DNA of 33,370 nucleotides. Source: JAMLIN01 sp964509685 (GTDB lineage Bacteria; Pseudomonadota; Gammaproteobacteria; Burkholderiales; Burkholderiaceae_E). The translations under genes and the position numbers were made by a program. This document shows, piece after piece, positions 23,650 through 30,187 of this stretch (positions within the stretch are counted from its first letter, which is position 1; every line of letters begins with the position of its first letter). The stretch covers positions 1-33,370 of the forward strand of contig CAZDYQ010000030.1 in the NCBI GenBank assembly GCA_964509685.1, in the 5' to 3' direction. A model generated the notes under the pieces. That model was not told the DNA's origin. It saw only the letters and a list, made by a program, of their open reading frames with translations, and ran no database searches.

Positions 23650-24200
23650 GCGGCATGTCGCCCGCATCGAGCACCCGGCGCCTCCTGTTGGCCGGGCTGG
23701 TCGCCCTGGCGGCGGCCTGCGCGAGCCCGGCGCCGGGGCCCGGCGCGCCGACGGGACTGTGGATGGGCCGCTTCTCGATGGTGCTGACCGAGCCGGGCGT
23801 CGAGCGCAGGCAGGAGCAGGTGCAGGGCCGATTCGAGCTGCGCTCCCACGGCGAGCGCCGCTCGCTCGCCGTCTTCTCGCCTTTCGGGCAGACCATTGCC
23901 CAGCTCGAGGACCGGCCCGGGCATGCGCGGCTCACCACTTCGGACGGAACCGTGCTCGAAGCCGTCACGGCCGAGGAGCTCCTCGAGCGGGCGCTCGGCT
24001 GGCGGTTGCCGGTCCACGAGCTGCCGGCATGGCTCGAGGCGCGCGCCGGCGAGCCGAGGATCGCCGACTCGGACTGGCGCGTGCATGTCGCGAGACGCTT
24101 CGACGACGGCAGGCCGCGCATCCTCGAGGCGGACTGGCCTGCGACGCCCCGCGTCGGCTCCCGCGAGCTGCAGGTGCGGATCGTGGTGGACTCGCCGTGA
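23646..24200 (+). CDS. lolB: LolB, outer-membrane lipoprotein receptor
   Basis: Receives lipoproteins from periplasmic LolA and inserts them into the outer membrane. The 184-residue precursor has a lipoprotein signal (TRRLLLAGLVALAAAC, Cys at about 25; the box AAAC is slightly atypical at -3). A LolB-type beta-barrel half follows: WMGRFSMVL, QVQGRFELRSHGERRSLAVFS in part, SPFGQTIAQLE, LTTSDGTVLEAVTAEELLERALGW in part, LPVHELPAWL. The frame extends upstream inside the TPR gene; the GTG at 23646 overlaps the TPR stop and the ATG at 23655 is an alternative. Its stop overlaps ispE. The lolB-ispE pairing is a classic proteobacterial arrangement and supports the call despite low sequence conservation. 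Confidence 0.92.
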   Translation: MSGMSPASSTRRLLLAGLVALAAACASPAPGPGAPTGLWMGRFSMVLTEPGVERRQEQVQGRFELRSHGERRSLAVFSPFGQTIAQLEDRPGHARLTTSDGTVLEAVTAEELLERALGWRLPVHELPAWLEARAGEPRIADSDWRVHVARRFDDGRPRILEADWPATPRVGSRELQVRIVVDSP

Positions 24201-25138
24201 AACCGCCCGTTTCCCTGCACGGCTGCCCGGCCCCGGCCAAGCTGAACCTCTACCTCCACGTGACCGGCCGGCGACCCGACGGCTATCACGAGATCGAGAC
24301 GGTCTTCGAGCTCGTGGACCTGGCCGACCGGCTCGATTTCCGCCTGCGTGACGACGGCCGCATCGGGTTGACCCGACCCCTGCCGGGGGTCGAGCCGGAG
24401 CGCGAGCTCTGCCTGCGCGCCGCTCGCCTGCTCGCGGAGGCAAGCGGCACCTGCCCGGGCGTGGACATCACGGTGCGCAAGCGCATCCCCATGGGTGCGG
24501 GCCTGGGCGGGGGCAGCTCCGATGCCGCCACGACGCTGCTCGCCCTCAACCGGCTCTGGGGCATCGGCTGGCCGGCCGAGCGCCTGGCGGAACTCGGGGC
24601 GCGGCTCGGTGCCGACGTGCCGGTCTTCGTCCACGGGCGGCCCGCCTATGCCACGGGCATCGGCGATCGCCTGGAACCCATCGACACCACCGGCGCCGCG
24701 CCGCGCTACTATCTCGTCCTGATGCCGCCGGTCGAGGTGCCGACGGCCGTGGTTTTCGGGGCACCTTCGTTGACACGAGACTCGAAACCCCTCAAAATCT
24801 TCGGTCTTTCGCGAGGGCTCGAAGTCTTTCGCGGGCGGAACGACCTGGAGGCCGTGGTTTGCGGGCAATTTCCCGCGGTTGCCGCGGCGCTCGCGGCCTT
24901 GCGACAGGCGGCATCGGGCATCGACCCGGAGCGCGCCGGCATGGCCCGGATGAGCGGCTCCGGCGCCAGTGTCTTCATGCCCGTCGTCGATGTCGAGCAA
25001 GGCGAGCGGATCCGGTCCCGGATCCAGCCGACCGACGTCGGCGAGGCCATCGTGGTGCGTTCGCTGGATCGGCACCCGCTTCGCGATTGGGCTTTTCCGG
25101 CAGCCGGTCCTTCCCGGCCGACTGCCAGTGGTTGCTGA
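24197..25138 (+). CDS. ispE: IspE, 4-diphosphocytidyl-2-C-methyl-D-erythritol kinase
   Basis: GHMP-family kinase of the MEP isoprenoid pathway. The 313-residue protein has the substrate Lys in PAPAKLNLYLHVTGRRPDGY, the ATP loop PMGAGLGGGSSDAATTL, the catalytic Asp in LGADVPVFVHG and the C-terminal GHMP motif RMSGSGASVF. It is about 30 residues longer than E. coli IspE, partly through a C-terminal tail (FPAAGPSRPTASGC). Translation starts at a GTG at 24197 overlapping the lolB stop (GTGA). A segment near codons 190-215 is less GC-rich than the rest and carries a promoter-like sequence. The tRNA-Gln gene begins seven bases after the stop. Confidence 0.96.
   Translation: MKPPVSLHGCPAPAKLNLYLHVTGRRPDGYHEIETVFELVDLADRLDFRLRDDGRIGLTRPLPGVEPERELCLRAARLLAEASGTCPGVDITVRKRIPMGAGLGGGSSDAATTLLALNRLWGIGWPAERLAELGARLGADVPVFVHGRPAYATGIGDRLEPIDTTGAAPRYYLVLMPPVEVPTAVVFGAPSLTRDSKPLKIFGLSRGLEVFRGRNDLEAVVCGQFPAVAAALAALRQAASGIDPERAGMARMSGSGASVFMPVVDVEQGERIRSRIQPTDVGEAIVVRSLDRHPLRDWAFPAAGPSRPTASGC
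24770..24798 (+). promoter_or_regulatory. Predicted internal sigma-70 promoter inside ispE for tRNA-Gln and prs
   Basis: A perfect TTGACA at 24770-24775, a 17-base spacer and CAAAAT at 24793-24798 lie inside the ispE coding region, in the most AT-rich local patch. The predicted start near 24805 is about 340 bases before tRNA-Gln. The coding sequence itself is normal here, so the match may be chance, but exact -35 boxes with ideal spacing are rare in such GC-rich DNA. Confidence 0.45.
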
Positions 25139-25145
25139 GCACAAC

Positions 25146-25222
25146 TGGGGAGTAGCCAAGTTGGTTAAGGCACCGGATTTTGATTCCGGCATGCGAGGGT
25201 TCGAATCCTTCCTCCCCAGCCA
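25146..25222 (+). tRNA. tRNA-Gln, anticodon TTG
   Basis: A 77-base tRNA with encoded CCA. The acceptor arms TGGGGAG (25146-25152) and CTCCCCA pair fully, the D arm contains GCCAAGTTGGTTAAGGC, the anticodon stem CCGGA/TCCGG encloses TTTTGAT with anticodon TTG (reads CAA, and CAG by wobble), and the T arm has GAGGGTTCGAATCCTTC. The discriminator base is G followed by CCA. It begins seven bases after the ispE stop and ends 27 bases before prs, so it is probably cut out of a longer transcript by RNase P and 3' processing. A tRNA-Gln between ispE and prs is a known betaproteobacterial arrangement. Confidence 0.97.
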
Positions 25223-25249
25223 TCCTCCTGATCCAGGGAACCCTTGTTG

Positions 25250-26236
25250 ATGCAGCTGTCCAGCGCTCGACGCACGCCCGAGGTGCTGACCGGCGACGGG
25301 CCGATGATCTACACCGGCAACGCGAACCCCCAGCTCGCGGCCGATGTCGCCCGATACCTGAACACCACCCTGGGCCGAGCCACCGTCGGGCGTTTCTCCG
25401 ACGGCGAGGTCATGGTCGAGATCCTCGAGAACGTCCGTGGCCGCGACGTGTACGTGCTGCAGTCGACGTGCGCGCCCACGAACGACCACCTGATGGAAGT
25501 CATGATCATGGTCGATGCGCTCAAGCGCGCTTCGGCCGGGCGCATCACGGCGGCGATTCCCTACTTCGGCTACGCGCGCCAGGACAGGCGCGTGCGCTCG
25601 ATGCGCGTGGCGATCAGCGCGAAGGTGGTCGCCAACATGCTGCAGACCGCCGGCGTCGACCGGGTCCTCACGATGGACCTGCACGCCGACCAGATCCAGG
25701 GTTTCTTCGACATCCCCGTCGACAACGTGTACGCGACGCCGCTGCTGCTGGCCGACATCCACAAGCAGCAGCTCGAGAACATCATGGTCGTGTCCCCCGA
25801 CGTGGGTGGCGTGGTGCGCGCCCGGGCGCTTGCCAAGCGGCTCGACTCCGACCTGGCGATCATCGACAAGCGGCGCCCGAAGGCGAACGTCGCCGAAGTC
25901 ATGAACATCATCGGCGATGTCGACGGCCGGACCTGCATCATCATGGACGACATGGTCGACACGGCCAACACGCTGGTGAAGGCGGCCGCGGCCCTCAAGG
26001 AGCACGGCGCCCGCAAGGTGCTCGCCTACTGCACCCACCCGGTGCTGTCGGGTGGCGCGGTGGGGCGCATCAACGAGTCGGAGCTCGACGAACTGGTCGT
26101 GACCGACACCATCCCGCTCTCGCGCGAAGGTCGCGAAAGCAGGCGCATCCGCGTGCTGAGCTCGGCGCAGCTGCTCGCGGAGACGATCGCGAGGATCAAT
26201 CGGGCCGATTCGGTCTCCTCGCTCTTCGTCGACTGA
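25250..26236 (+). CDS. prs: Ribose-phosphate pyrophosphokinase (PRPP synthetase)
   Basis: Makes PRPP from ribose-5-phosphate and ATP for nucleotides, His, Trp and NAD. The class I enzyme signatures are present: MIYTGNANPQLAADVA, GRFSDGEVMVEI, CAPTNDHLMEVMIMVDALKR, YFGYARQDRR, the metal site MDLHADQIQGFF, VVSPDVGGVVRARAL, DKRRP and the PRPP loop CIIMDDMVDTANTL. Starting at the ATG at 25250 it has 328 residues, about 13 longer than E. coli Prs at the N-terminus. AGGGA lies about ten bases before this ATG. The ATG at 25304 would start at MIYTGN, close to the standard N-terminus, and remains possible. Confidence 0.96.
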   Translation: MQLSSARRTPEVLTGDGPMIYTGNANPQLAADVARYLNTTLGRATVGRFSDGEVMVEILENVRGRDVYVLQSTCAPTNDHLMEVMIMVDALKRASAGRITAAIPYFGYARQDRRVRSMRVAISAKVVANMLQTAGVDRVLTMDLHADQIQGFFDIPVDNVYATPLLLADIHKQQLENIMVVSPDVGGVVRARALAKRLDSDLAIIDKRRPKANVAEVMNIIGDVDGRTCIIMDDMVDTANTLVKAAAALKEHGARKVLAYCTHPVLSGGAVGRINESELDELVVTDTIPLSREGRESRRIRVLSSAQLLAETIARINRADSVSSLFVD

Positions 26237-26251
26237 GCCTCGGAAACCCGG

Positions 26252-26306
26252 CGGCCCGCGGCAGCGGGCCGTCCTCATCGTACCCGCCCCTCGGGACGGG
26301 TTTTTT
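26252..26306 (+). terminator. Tandem hairpins with a T-run: terminator between prs and rplY
   Basis: First hairpin: CGGCCCGC (26252-26259) and GCGGGCCG (26264-26271), eight perfect pairs with a four-base loop. Second: ACCCG (26282-26286) and CGGGT (26297-26301) with further inner C-G pairs across a C-A mismatch, followed directly by six T (26301-26306). The second has the form of a rho-independent terminator. It lies 45 bases after the prs stop and 45 bases before rplY. Confidence 0.8.
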
Positions 26307-26351
26307 CACGCCGGCGGCTGGTCGCGGCCCCGGCAAGCCTGGAGTCGAAAC

Positions 26352-26978
26352 ATGAAAGTCGTTGCCACGACGAGAAAGCTGCAAGGTACGGGTGCGAGCC
26401 GCCGCCTGCGGCGAGCCGGCCGTACGCCGGGAATCCTTTACGGCGGGACCCAGGGTCCGGTCGCCATCGAGCTCGACCACAACGCGCTCTACCATGCGCT
26501 GCGCATCGAGACCTTCCACTCGAGCATCCTGGACCTCGAGATCGACGGTAAGTCCGAGCAGGTGCTGCTGCGCGACGCCCAATGGCATCCCTACAAGCCG
26601 CTGGTGCTGCACGTCGACTTCCAGCGCGTCCTCGCCGAGGAGAAGATCAACGTCAAGGTGCCGCTGCGCTTCCTCAACCAGGACATCTCGCCGGCGGTCA
26701 AGCTCCAGAACGCGATCGTGAGCCACGTCGTGACCGAGATCGAGGTCACCTGCCTGCCGAAGGACCTGCCCGCGTTCATCGAGGTCGATCTCGCCAACCT
26801 GGGCGTGGAACGGGCAGTCCACCTGAGCGACATCCCGCTGCCCCCGGGCGTGACCATTGCCGCGCACGGCGGCGACAATCCGACCATCGTGGTCGCCACC
26901 GTCAAGGGCGGTGCCGCGGCGGATGACGAGGCCGGCGCGGGCGAGGGCGGCGCCGAGGGCGAGACCCCGGCAAGCTGA
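26352..26978 (+). CDS. rplY: 50S ribosomal protein L25 (CTC family, long form)
   Basis: A 208-residue L25/TL5/CTC-family protein that binds 5S rRNA. The N-terminal L25 domain (about 1-93) begins MKVVATTRKLQGTGASRRLR with RAGRTPGILYGG and ends near WHPYKPLVLHVDFQRV; the second beta domain (about 100-187) makes it the long form, unlike the 94-residue E. coli L25. The end is an acidic Gly/Ala/Glu tail. CTC-type L25 is often linked to stress, and the gene commonly sits between prs and pth. The TGGAG about nine bases upstream serves as ribosome binding site. A terminator lies between prs and this gene and no clear promoter is visible in the 45 bases that follow it. Confidence 0.95.
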   Translation: MKVVATTRKLQGTGASRRLRRAGRTPGILYGGTQGPVAIELDHNALYHALRIETFHSSILDLEIDGKSEQVLLRDAQWHPYKPLVLHVDFQRVLAEEKINVKVPLRFLNQDISPAVKLQNAIVSHVVTEIEVTCLPKDLPAFIEVDLANLGVERAVHLSDIPLPPGVTIAAHGGDNPTIVVATVKGGAAADDEAGAGEGGAEGETPAS

Positions 26979-26983
26979 CCGTC

Positions 26984-27053
26984 GGCGGGGCGGGCATGAC
27001 CGCCCGCCTGCCCGGTCCCGAGACGCCCGCCCGGCCCCGGCCGCGCGGGCGTC
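26984..27053 (+). other. Two strong GC-rich hairpins without T-run between rplY and pth
   Basis: GGCGGG-G-CGG (26984-26993) pairs with CCG-CCCGCC (27000-27008), nine pairs with one bulged G and a six-base loop. GACGCCCGC (27022-27030) pairs with GCGGGCGTC (27045-27053), nine perfect pairs with a 14-base loop. No T-run follows either, so they are not simple terminators; mRNA processing, stability or regulation of pth are possible roles. Confidence 0.5.
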
Positions 27054-27072
27054 CCGACTTTCGAAGGGAGCG

Positions 27073-27084
27073 ATGCCGCAATGA
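27073..27084 (+). CDS. Putative three-codon minigene (Met-Pro-Gln-stop) overlapping the pth start
   Basis: ATG CCG CAA TGA sits directly before pth, its TGA overlapping the pth ATG (27081) as ATGA. The purine-rich AAGGGAG (27064-27070) is two bases from this ATG, closer than ideal, and ten bases from the pth ATG, slightly far, so the ribosome could use either. Minigenes of this kind are known to generate short peptidyl-tRNAs, which are the substrate of Pth. Whether this one is translated is unknown; a short frame can occur by chance. Confidence 0.25.
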   Translation: MPQ

Positions 27085-27725
27085 ACGGGATCCGCCTGGT
27101 CGTCGGCCTCGGCAACGTGGGCCGCGAGTACGAGCGCACGCGCCACAATGCCGGCTTCTGGGTGGTCGACAGGATCGCCGAGCAGTCCGGCGCGAGCTTC
27201 GCGAAGGAATCGAAGTTCTTCGGCGAGGTCGGCCGGGCCGTGGTGGACGGGCGCCCGGTGTGGCTGCTCAAGCCTTCCACCTACATGAACCTCTCGGGTC
27301 GCAGCGTCGCCGCGTTCGCGAACTTCTACCGCATCCCGGTGGGCGAAATCCTCGTCGCCCACGACGACCTCGACCTGCCCTCCGGCACGGCGAGGATCAA
27401 GCGCGGCGGCGGCAACGCGGGCCAGAAGGGCCTGAAGGACATCCAGGCGCAGCTCGGCTCGCCGGACTTCTGGCGGCTTCGCATCGGCATCGACCATCCA
27501 CGCGAGCTCGGCCTCGCGCAGCAGGTGGTGGACTACGTGCTGCATCCGCCGTCCCGCGAGCAGCAGGAGCGCATCGAGGACGCCATCGAACGCTCGCTGC
27601 CCGCGGTGCGCGACATGATCGGCGGCGACTTCGAGGGCGCGATGATGCGGCTGCATACGCGCCCGGAGAAGGCCCGGACGAAGGCGGAAGGCAAGGCGGC
27701 GGGCAACGGCAAGCCCGCCCCCTGA
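27081..27725 (+). CDS. pth: Peptidyl-tRNA hydrolase
   Basis: Releases tRNA from dropped-off peptidyl-tRNA. The 214-residue protein begins with VVGLGNVGREYERTRHNAGF, containing Asn12 and the catalytic His22 (E. coli Asn10 and His20). Asn70 in STYMNLSG and Asp95 in AHDDLDLPSG match Asn68 and Asp93. The segment that is normally GGHNGLKD reads AGQKGLKD, so the positions of E. coli His113 and Asn114 are Gln115 and Lys116. The C-terminal tail (from about residue 195) is Lys/Gly/Ala rich. AAGGGAG lies ten bases before the ATG. It follows rplY by 102 bases and converges with the 5'-nucleotidase gene across nine bases. Confidence 0.94.
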   Translation: MNGIRLVVGLGNVGREYERTRHNAGFWVVDRIAEQSGASFAKESKFFGEVGRAVVDGRPVWLLKPSTYMNLSGRSVAAFANFYRIPVGEILVAHDDLDLPSGTARIKRGGGNAGQKGLKDIQAQLGSPDFWRLRIGIDHPRELGLAQQVVDYVLHPPSREQQERIEDAIERSLPAVRDMIGGDFEGAMMRLHTRPEKARTKAEGKAAGNGKPAP

Positions 27726-27734
27726 CCGGCCGGT

Positions 27735-28646
27735 TCAGTCCGGCTGCATGTTGGCGATGCCCGCCGCCACGTGCCCGGTCGGCCCCACGGACGCGGCCTG
27801 CTCGCAGTGGCCGGTCTGGTCGTCGAAGTAGAAGTCCGGCTCGAATTCGCGCAGGAAGGGGCCCTTGGCGAGCCCGCCGAGGAACATCGCCTCGTCCACC
27901 TCGATTCCCCAGTCCATCAGGGTCCGAATGGCGCGCTCGTGCGCCGGCGCGCTGCGGGCAGTCACCAGCGCGGTACGGATCCGCATCGGTCCGCTGCGCG
28001 CCTCCCCCTGCAGCAGGTGCAGGGCCCCGAGCAGGGGCTTGAACGGTCCCGGCATCAGCGGGCTCGCCACGTTGTCCACTTCGTGTTTCTGGAAGGCGGC
28101 GAGCCCGTGCTGCTGGTAGACGCGCTCCGATTCGTCCGAGAAAAGCACCGCATCGCCGTCGAACGCGATGCGGATCTCGTCCGGATGGGATTCCGACGCC
28201 TTCACCGACTTCGGATAGACCCGCGCGGCCGGGAACCCGGCCTCGAGCGCCGCCCGCACGTCGGCCTCGTTCGCCGAGAGGAACAGGTTCGCCTGCAGCG
28301 GGCGCAAGTAGGGCATGGGCGTGCGCCCGCGGGTGAACACGCCGCGCTCGATCCGCAGGCCCTGGCTCTGCGCCGAGCGGAAGACCCGCAGGCCGCTCAC
28401 GGGATCGTTGCGGGAGACGATCACCACCTCGATGCGGGGCTCCTCGCCCGGCACGTCGAACGCGAGCAGCTTGCGCACCAGAGCGAAGGCGACGCCGGGC
28501 GGTGCGACACGGTCGAGCCGCTCGCGCTGCAGGGCCATGTAGGCGGCATCGTCGCCCGTCTCGAAGACGGTGTTCTCCTCCTCGAAGTCGAAGACCGCCC
28601 GCGAGGAGATCGCGATCACGAGCTTGCCATCGAGCGAAACCGGCAT
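27735..28646 (-). CDS. Cytosolic 5'-nucleotidase (NT5C1-like family)
   Basis: A 303-residue protein beginning MPVSLDGKLVIAISSRAVFDF. Landmarks of the PF06189-type 5'-nucleotidase family are ENTVFETGDDAAYMALQ, PGVAFALVRKLLAF, VEVVIVSRNDPVSGLRVFRS, RGVFTRGRTPMPYL, NLFLSANEADVRAALEAGFP, IAFDGDAVLFSDESERVYQ and EVDEAMFLGGLAKG. The family is distantly HAD-like and hydrolyses nucleoside monophosphates in animals; the bacterial substrate is not certain. The open frame extends to 28733, but the ATG at 28646 gives the family-typical start. It is transcribed away from the MaoC-Pta gene and towards pth. Confidence 0.82.
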   Translation of the reverse strand: MPVSLDGKLVIAISSRAVFDFEEENTVFETGDDAAYMALQRERLDRVAPPGVAFALVRKLLAFDVPGEEPRIEVVIVSRNDPVSGLRVFRSAQSQGLRIERGVFTRGRTPMPYLRPLQANLFLSANEADVRAALEAGFPAARVYPKSVKASESHPDEIRIAFDGDAVLFSDESERVYQQHGLAAFQKHEVDNVASPLMPGPFKPLLGALHLLQGEARSGPMRIRTALVTARSAPAHERAIRTLMDWGIEVDEAMFLGGLAKGPFLREFEPDFYFDDQTGHCEQAASVGPTGHVAAGIANMQPD

Positions 28647-28685
28647 GGTGGTCTCCGGAGCGTCAAAAACCCGACATGCGGACGT

Positions 28686-28691
28686 TACACT
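28686..28691 (+). promoter_or_regulatory. Possible -10 box of the MaoC-Pta/acetate kinase operon
   Basis: TACACT in CGTTACACTACC lies 35 bases before the GTG start at 28727 in the 80-base divergent gap. GTCAAA (28662-28667) with an 18-base spacer could be a poor -35. This is a weak match and is reported because it is the best in the gap. Confidence 0.25.
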
Positions 28692-28726
28692 ACCGTCGAG
28701 TCCAGCCACCACGCGAGCAAGCCGTC

Positions 28727-30187
28727 GTGCCATCCCGCAAGCCCGCGCCGCCGGCGCTGCGCAGCAACCGCCTGTTCGACGAGATCGCCCTGGGCGAGAG
28801 CGCCGTCTCGCGGCGGGTCTGCACCGAGCATGCGCTCTACCTGTTCGCCCAGGCCTCGCGCAACATCAATCCCCTGCACATTCCCGACCGCGAGGCGCGG
28901 ATCGATGCCGACGGAGACCCGCTCACGGGCGCCAGCGCGCCGGGCCTGTGGATCGGGGCGCTGGTTTCCGAGCTTGTTGGCTCGCGCCTGCCGGGCCCCG
29001 GGTCGAACCTGCGGGCGTTCTCGCTCGTCTACCACCAGCGGGTCTTCGCCGGCACCGTGGTCCAGACCCGGGTCGAGGTCATCGACAAGCGCGAACCCGA
29101 CCTGGTCATCATGGATGTCCGGCTGACGGACGATACCGGCGCCCTCCTCGCGAGCGGCCAGCTGGAGGTCTACACGCCCGCGCGCCGCATCGAGTTCGAG
29201 GACGAGCCGCTCGGCGAGGTGATCGTCGACCGCCATCCGCACTTCGAGCGCATGGTCGCGGCCTGCGCCGGCGCGCCGCCCACCCGGGTCGCGGTCGTCT
29301 GCCCCGAGGATGCGGTCTCGCTCGAAGGCGCACTCGCGGCCTGGCGCGAGGGCCTGATCGAGCCGGTCCTCGTCGGCAGGCGCGACCGGATCGAGGCGGC
29401 GGCCGAAGGCCTCGGGGCGAGCATCGCGGCATTCGAACTGGTCGAGGCCGGCGAGCACCATGCCGCGGCGGCGAAGGCGGTCGCCCTGGCCGCGGCGGGC
29501 CAGGTCGGCGCGCTCATGAAGGGCCACCTCCACACCGACGAACTGCTGCGCGCGGTGCTGGCCCGCGAGGGCGGCCTGCGCACCGATCGCAGGCTGAGCC
29601 ACGTGTTCGTGCTCGACGTTCCCGGTCGCGACCGCCCGCTCTTCATCACGGACGCGGCGATCAACATCAATCCCGACCTCGCGACCAAGGCCGACATCGT
29701 TCGCAACGCGATCTGCCTCGCCCAGGCCTGCGGCATCCCGAAGCCGCGGGTCGGAATCCTCTCGGCGATCGAGACGGTCAACCCGGCCATCCCGTCCTCG
29801 ATCGACGCGGCGGTCCTCTCGAAGATGGCCGAGCGCGGGCAGATCACCGGCGGCCTGGTGGACGGCCCGCTCGCGATGGACAACGCGGTGGACCTCGAGG
29901 CCGCGCGCACGAAGGGGATCAGCTCGCTCGTCGCCGGGCGCGCCGACGTGCTGGTCGCGCCCAACATGGAAGCCGGCAACATGATGGCGAAGGAGCTCAG
30001 CTTCGTCGCCTACGCCGAATCGGCGGGCATCGCCCTGGGCGCCGCGGTTCCCGTCATCCTCACGAGCCGCGCCGACAAGGCCTACGGCCGCCTCGTCTCC
30101 TGCGCGCTCGCCAGGCTCGTCGCACACTGGCAGCGCACGGGCTCCAGCCTGGTGGCCCCCCTCGACGACGCGACCGAACCCTCATGA
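28727..30187 (+). CDS. Fusion of MaoC-like domain and phosphate acetyl/butyryltransferase
   Basis: A 486-residue protein of the 'bifunctional enoyl-CoA hydratase/phosphate acetyltransferase' type. Residues about 14-145 form a MaoC-like hot-dog domain (RLFDEIALGESAVSRRV, INPLHIPDREA, VFAGTVVQTRVEVI). The stretch that should be SGDxNPxH reads SRNINPLH, so the catalytic Asp is Asn46 while His51 is kept; hydratase activity is doubtful. Residues about 175-480 form the phosphotransacetylase (GQVGALMKGHLHTDELLRAV in part, DAAINI, ETVNPAIPSS, TGGLVDGPLAMDNAV, ADVLVAPNMEAGNMMAKEL in part). It converts acyl-CoA to acyl-phosphate. The start is uncertain: the GTG at 28727 or an ATG at 28676. It overlaps acetate kinase in an ATGA. 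Confidence 0.88.
   Translation: MPSRKPAPPALRSNRLFDEIALGESAVSRRVCTEHALYLFAQASRNINPLHIPDREARIDADGDPLTGASAPGLWIGALVSELVGSRLPGPGSNLRAFSLVYHQRVFAGTVVQTRVEVIDKREPDLVIMDVRLTDDTGALLASGQLEVYTPARRIEFEDEPLGEVIVDRHPHFERMVAACAGAPPTRVAVVCPEDAVSLEGALAAWREGLIEPVLVGRRDRIEAAAEGLGASIAAFELVEAGEHHAAAAKAVALAAAGQVGALMKGHLHTDELLRAVLAREGGLRTDRRLSHVFVLDVPGRDRPLFITDAAININPDLATKADIVRNAICLAQACGIPKPRVGILSAIETVNPAIPSSIDAAVLSKMAERGQITGGLVDGPLAMDNAVDLEAARTKGISSLVAGRADVLVAPNMEAGNMMAKELSFVAYAESAGIALGAAVPVILTSRADKAYGRLVSCALARLVAHWQRTGSSLVAPLDDATEPS

Noticed and set aside
20767..23667. A 966-codon minus-strand open frame spanning mutM and the TPR gene
   Set aside because: Only the last 273 residues are MutM; the rest is antisense to the TPR protein and has the Arg/His/Gly-rich look of a high-GC shadow frame.
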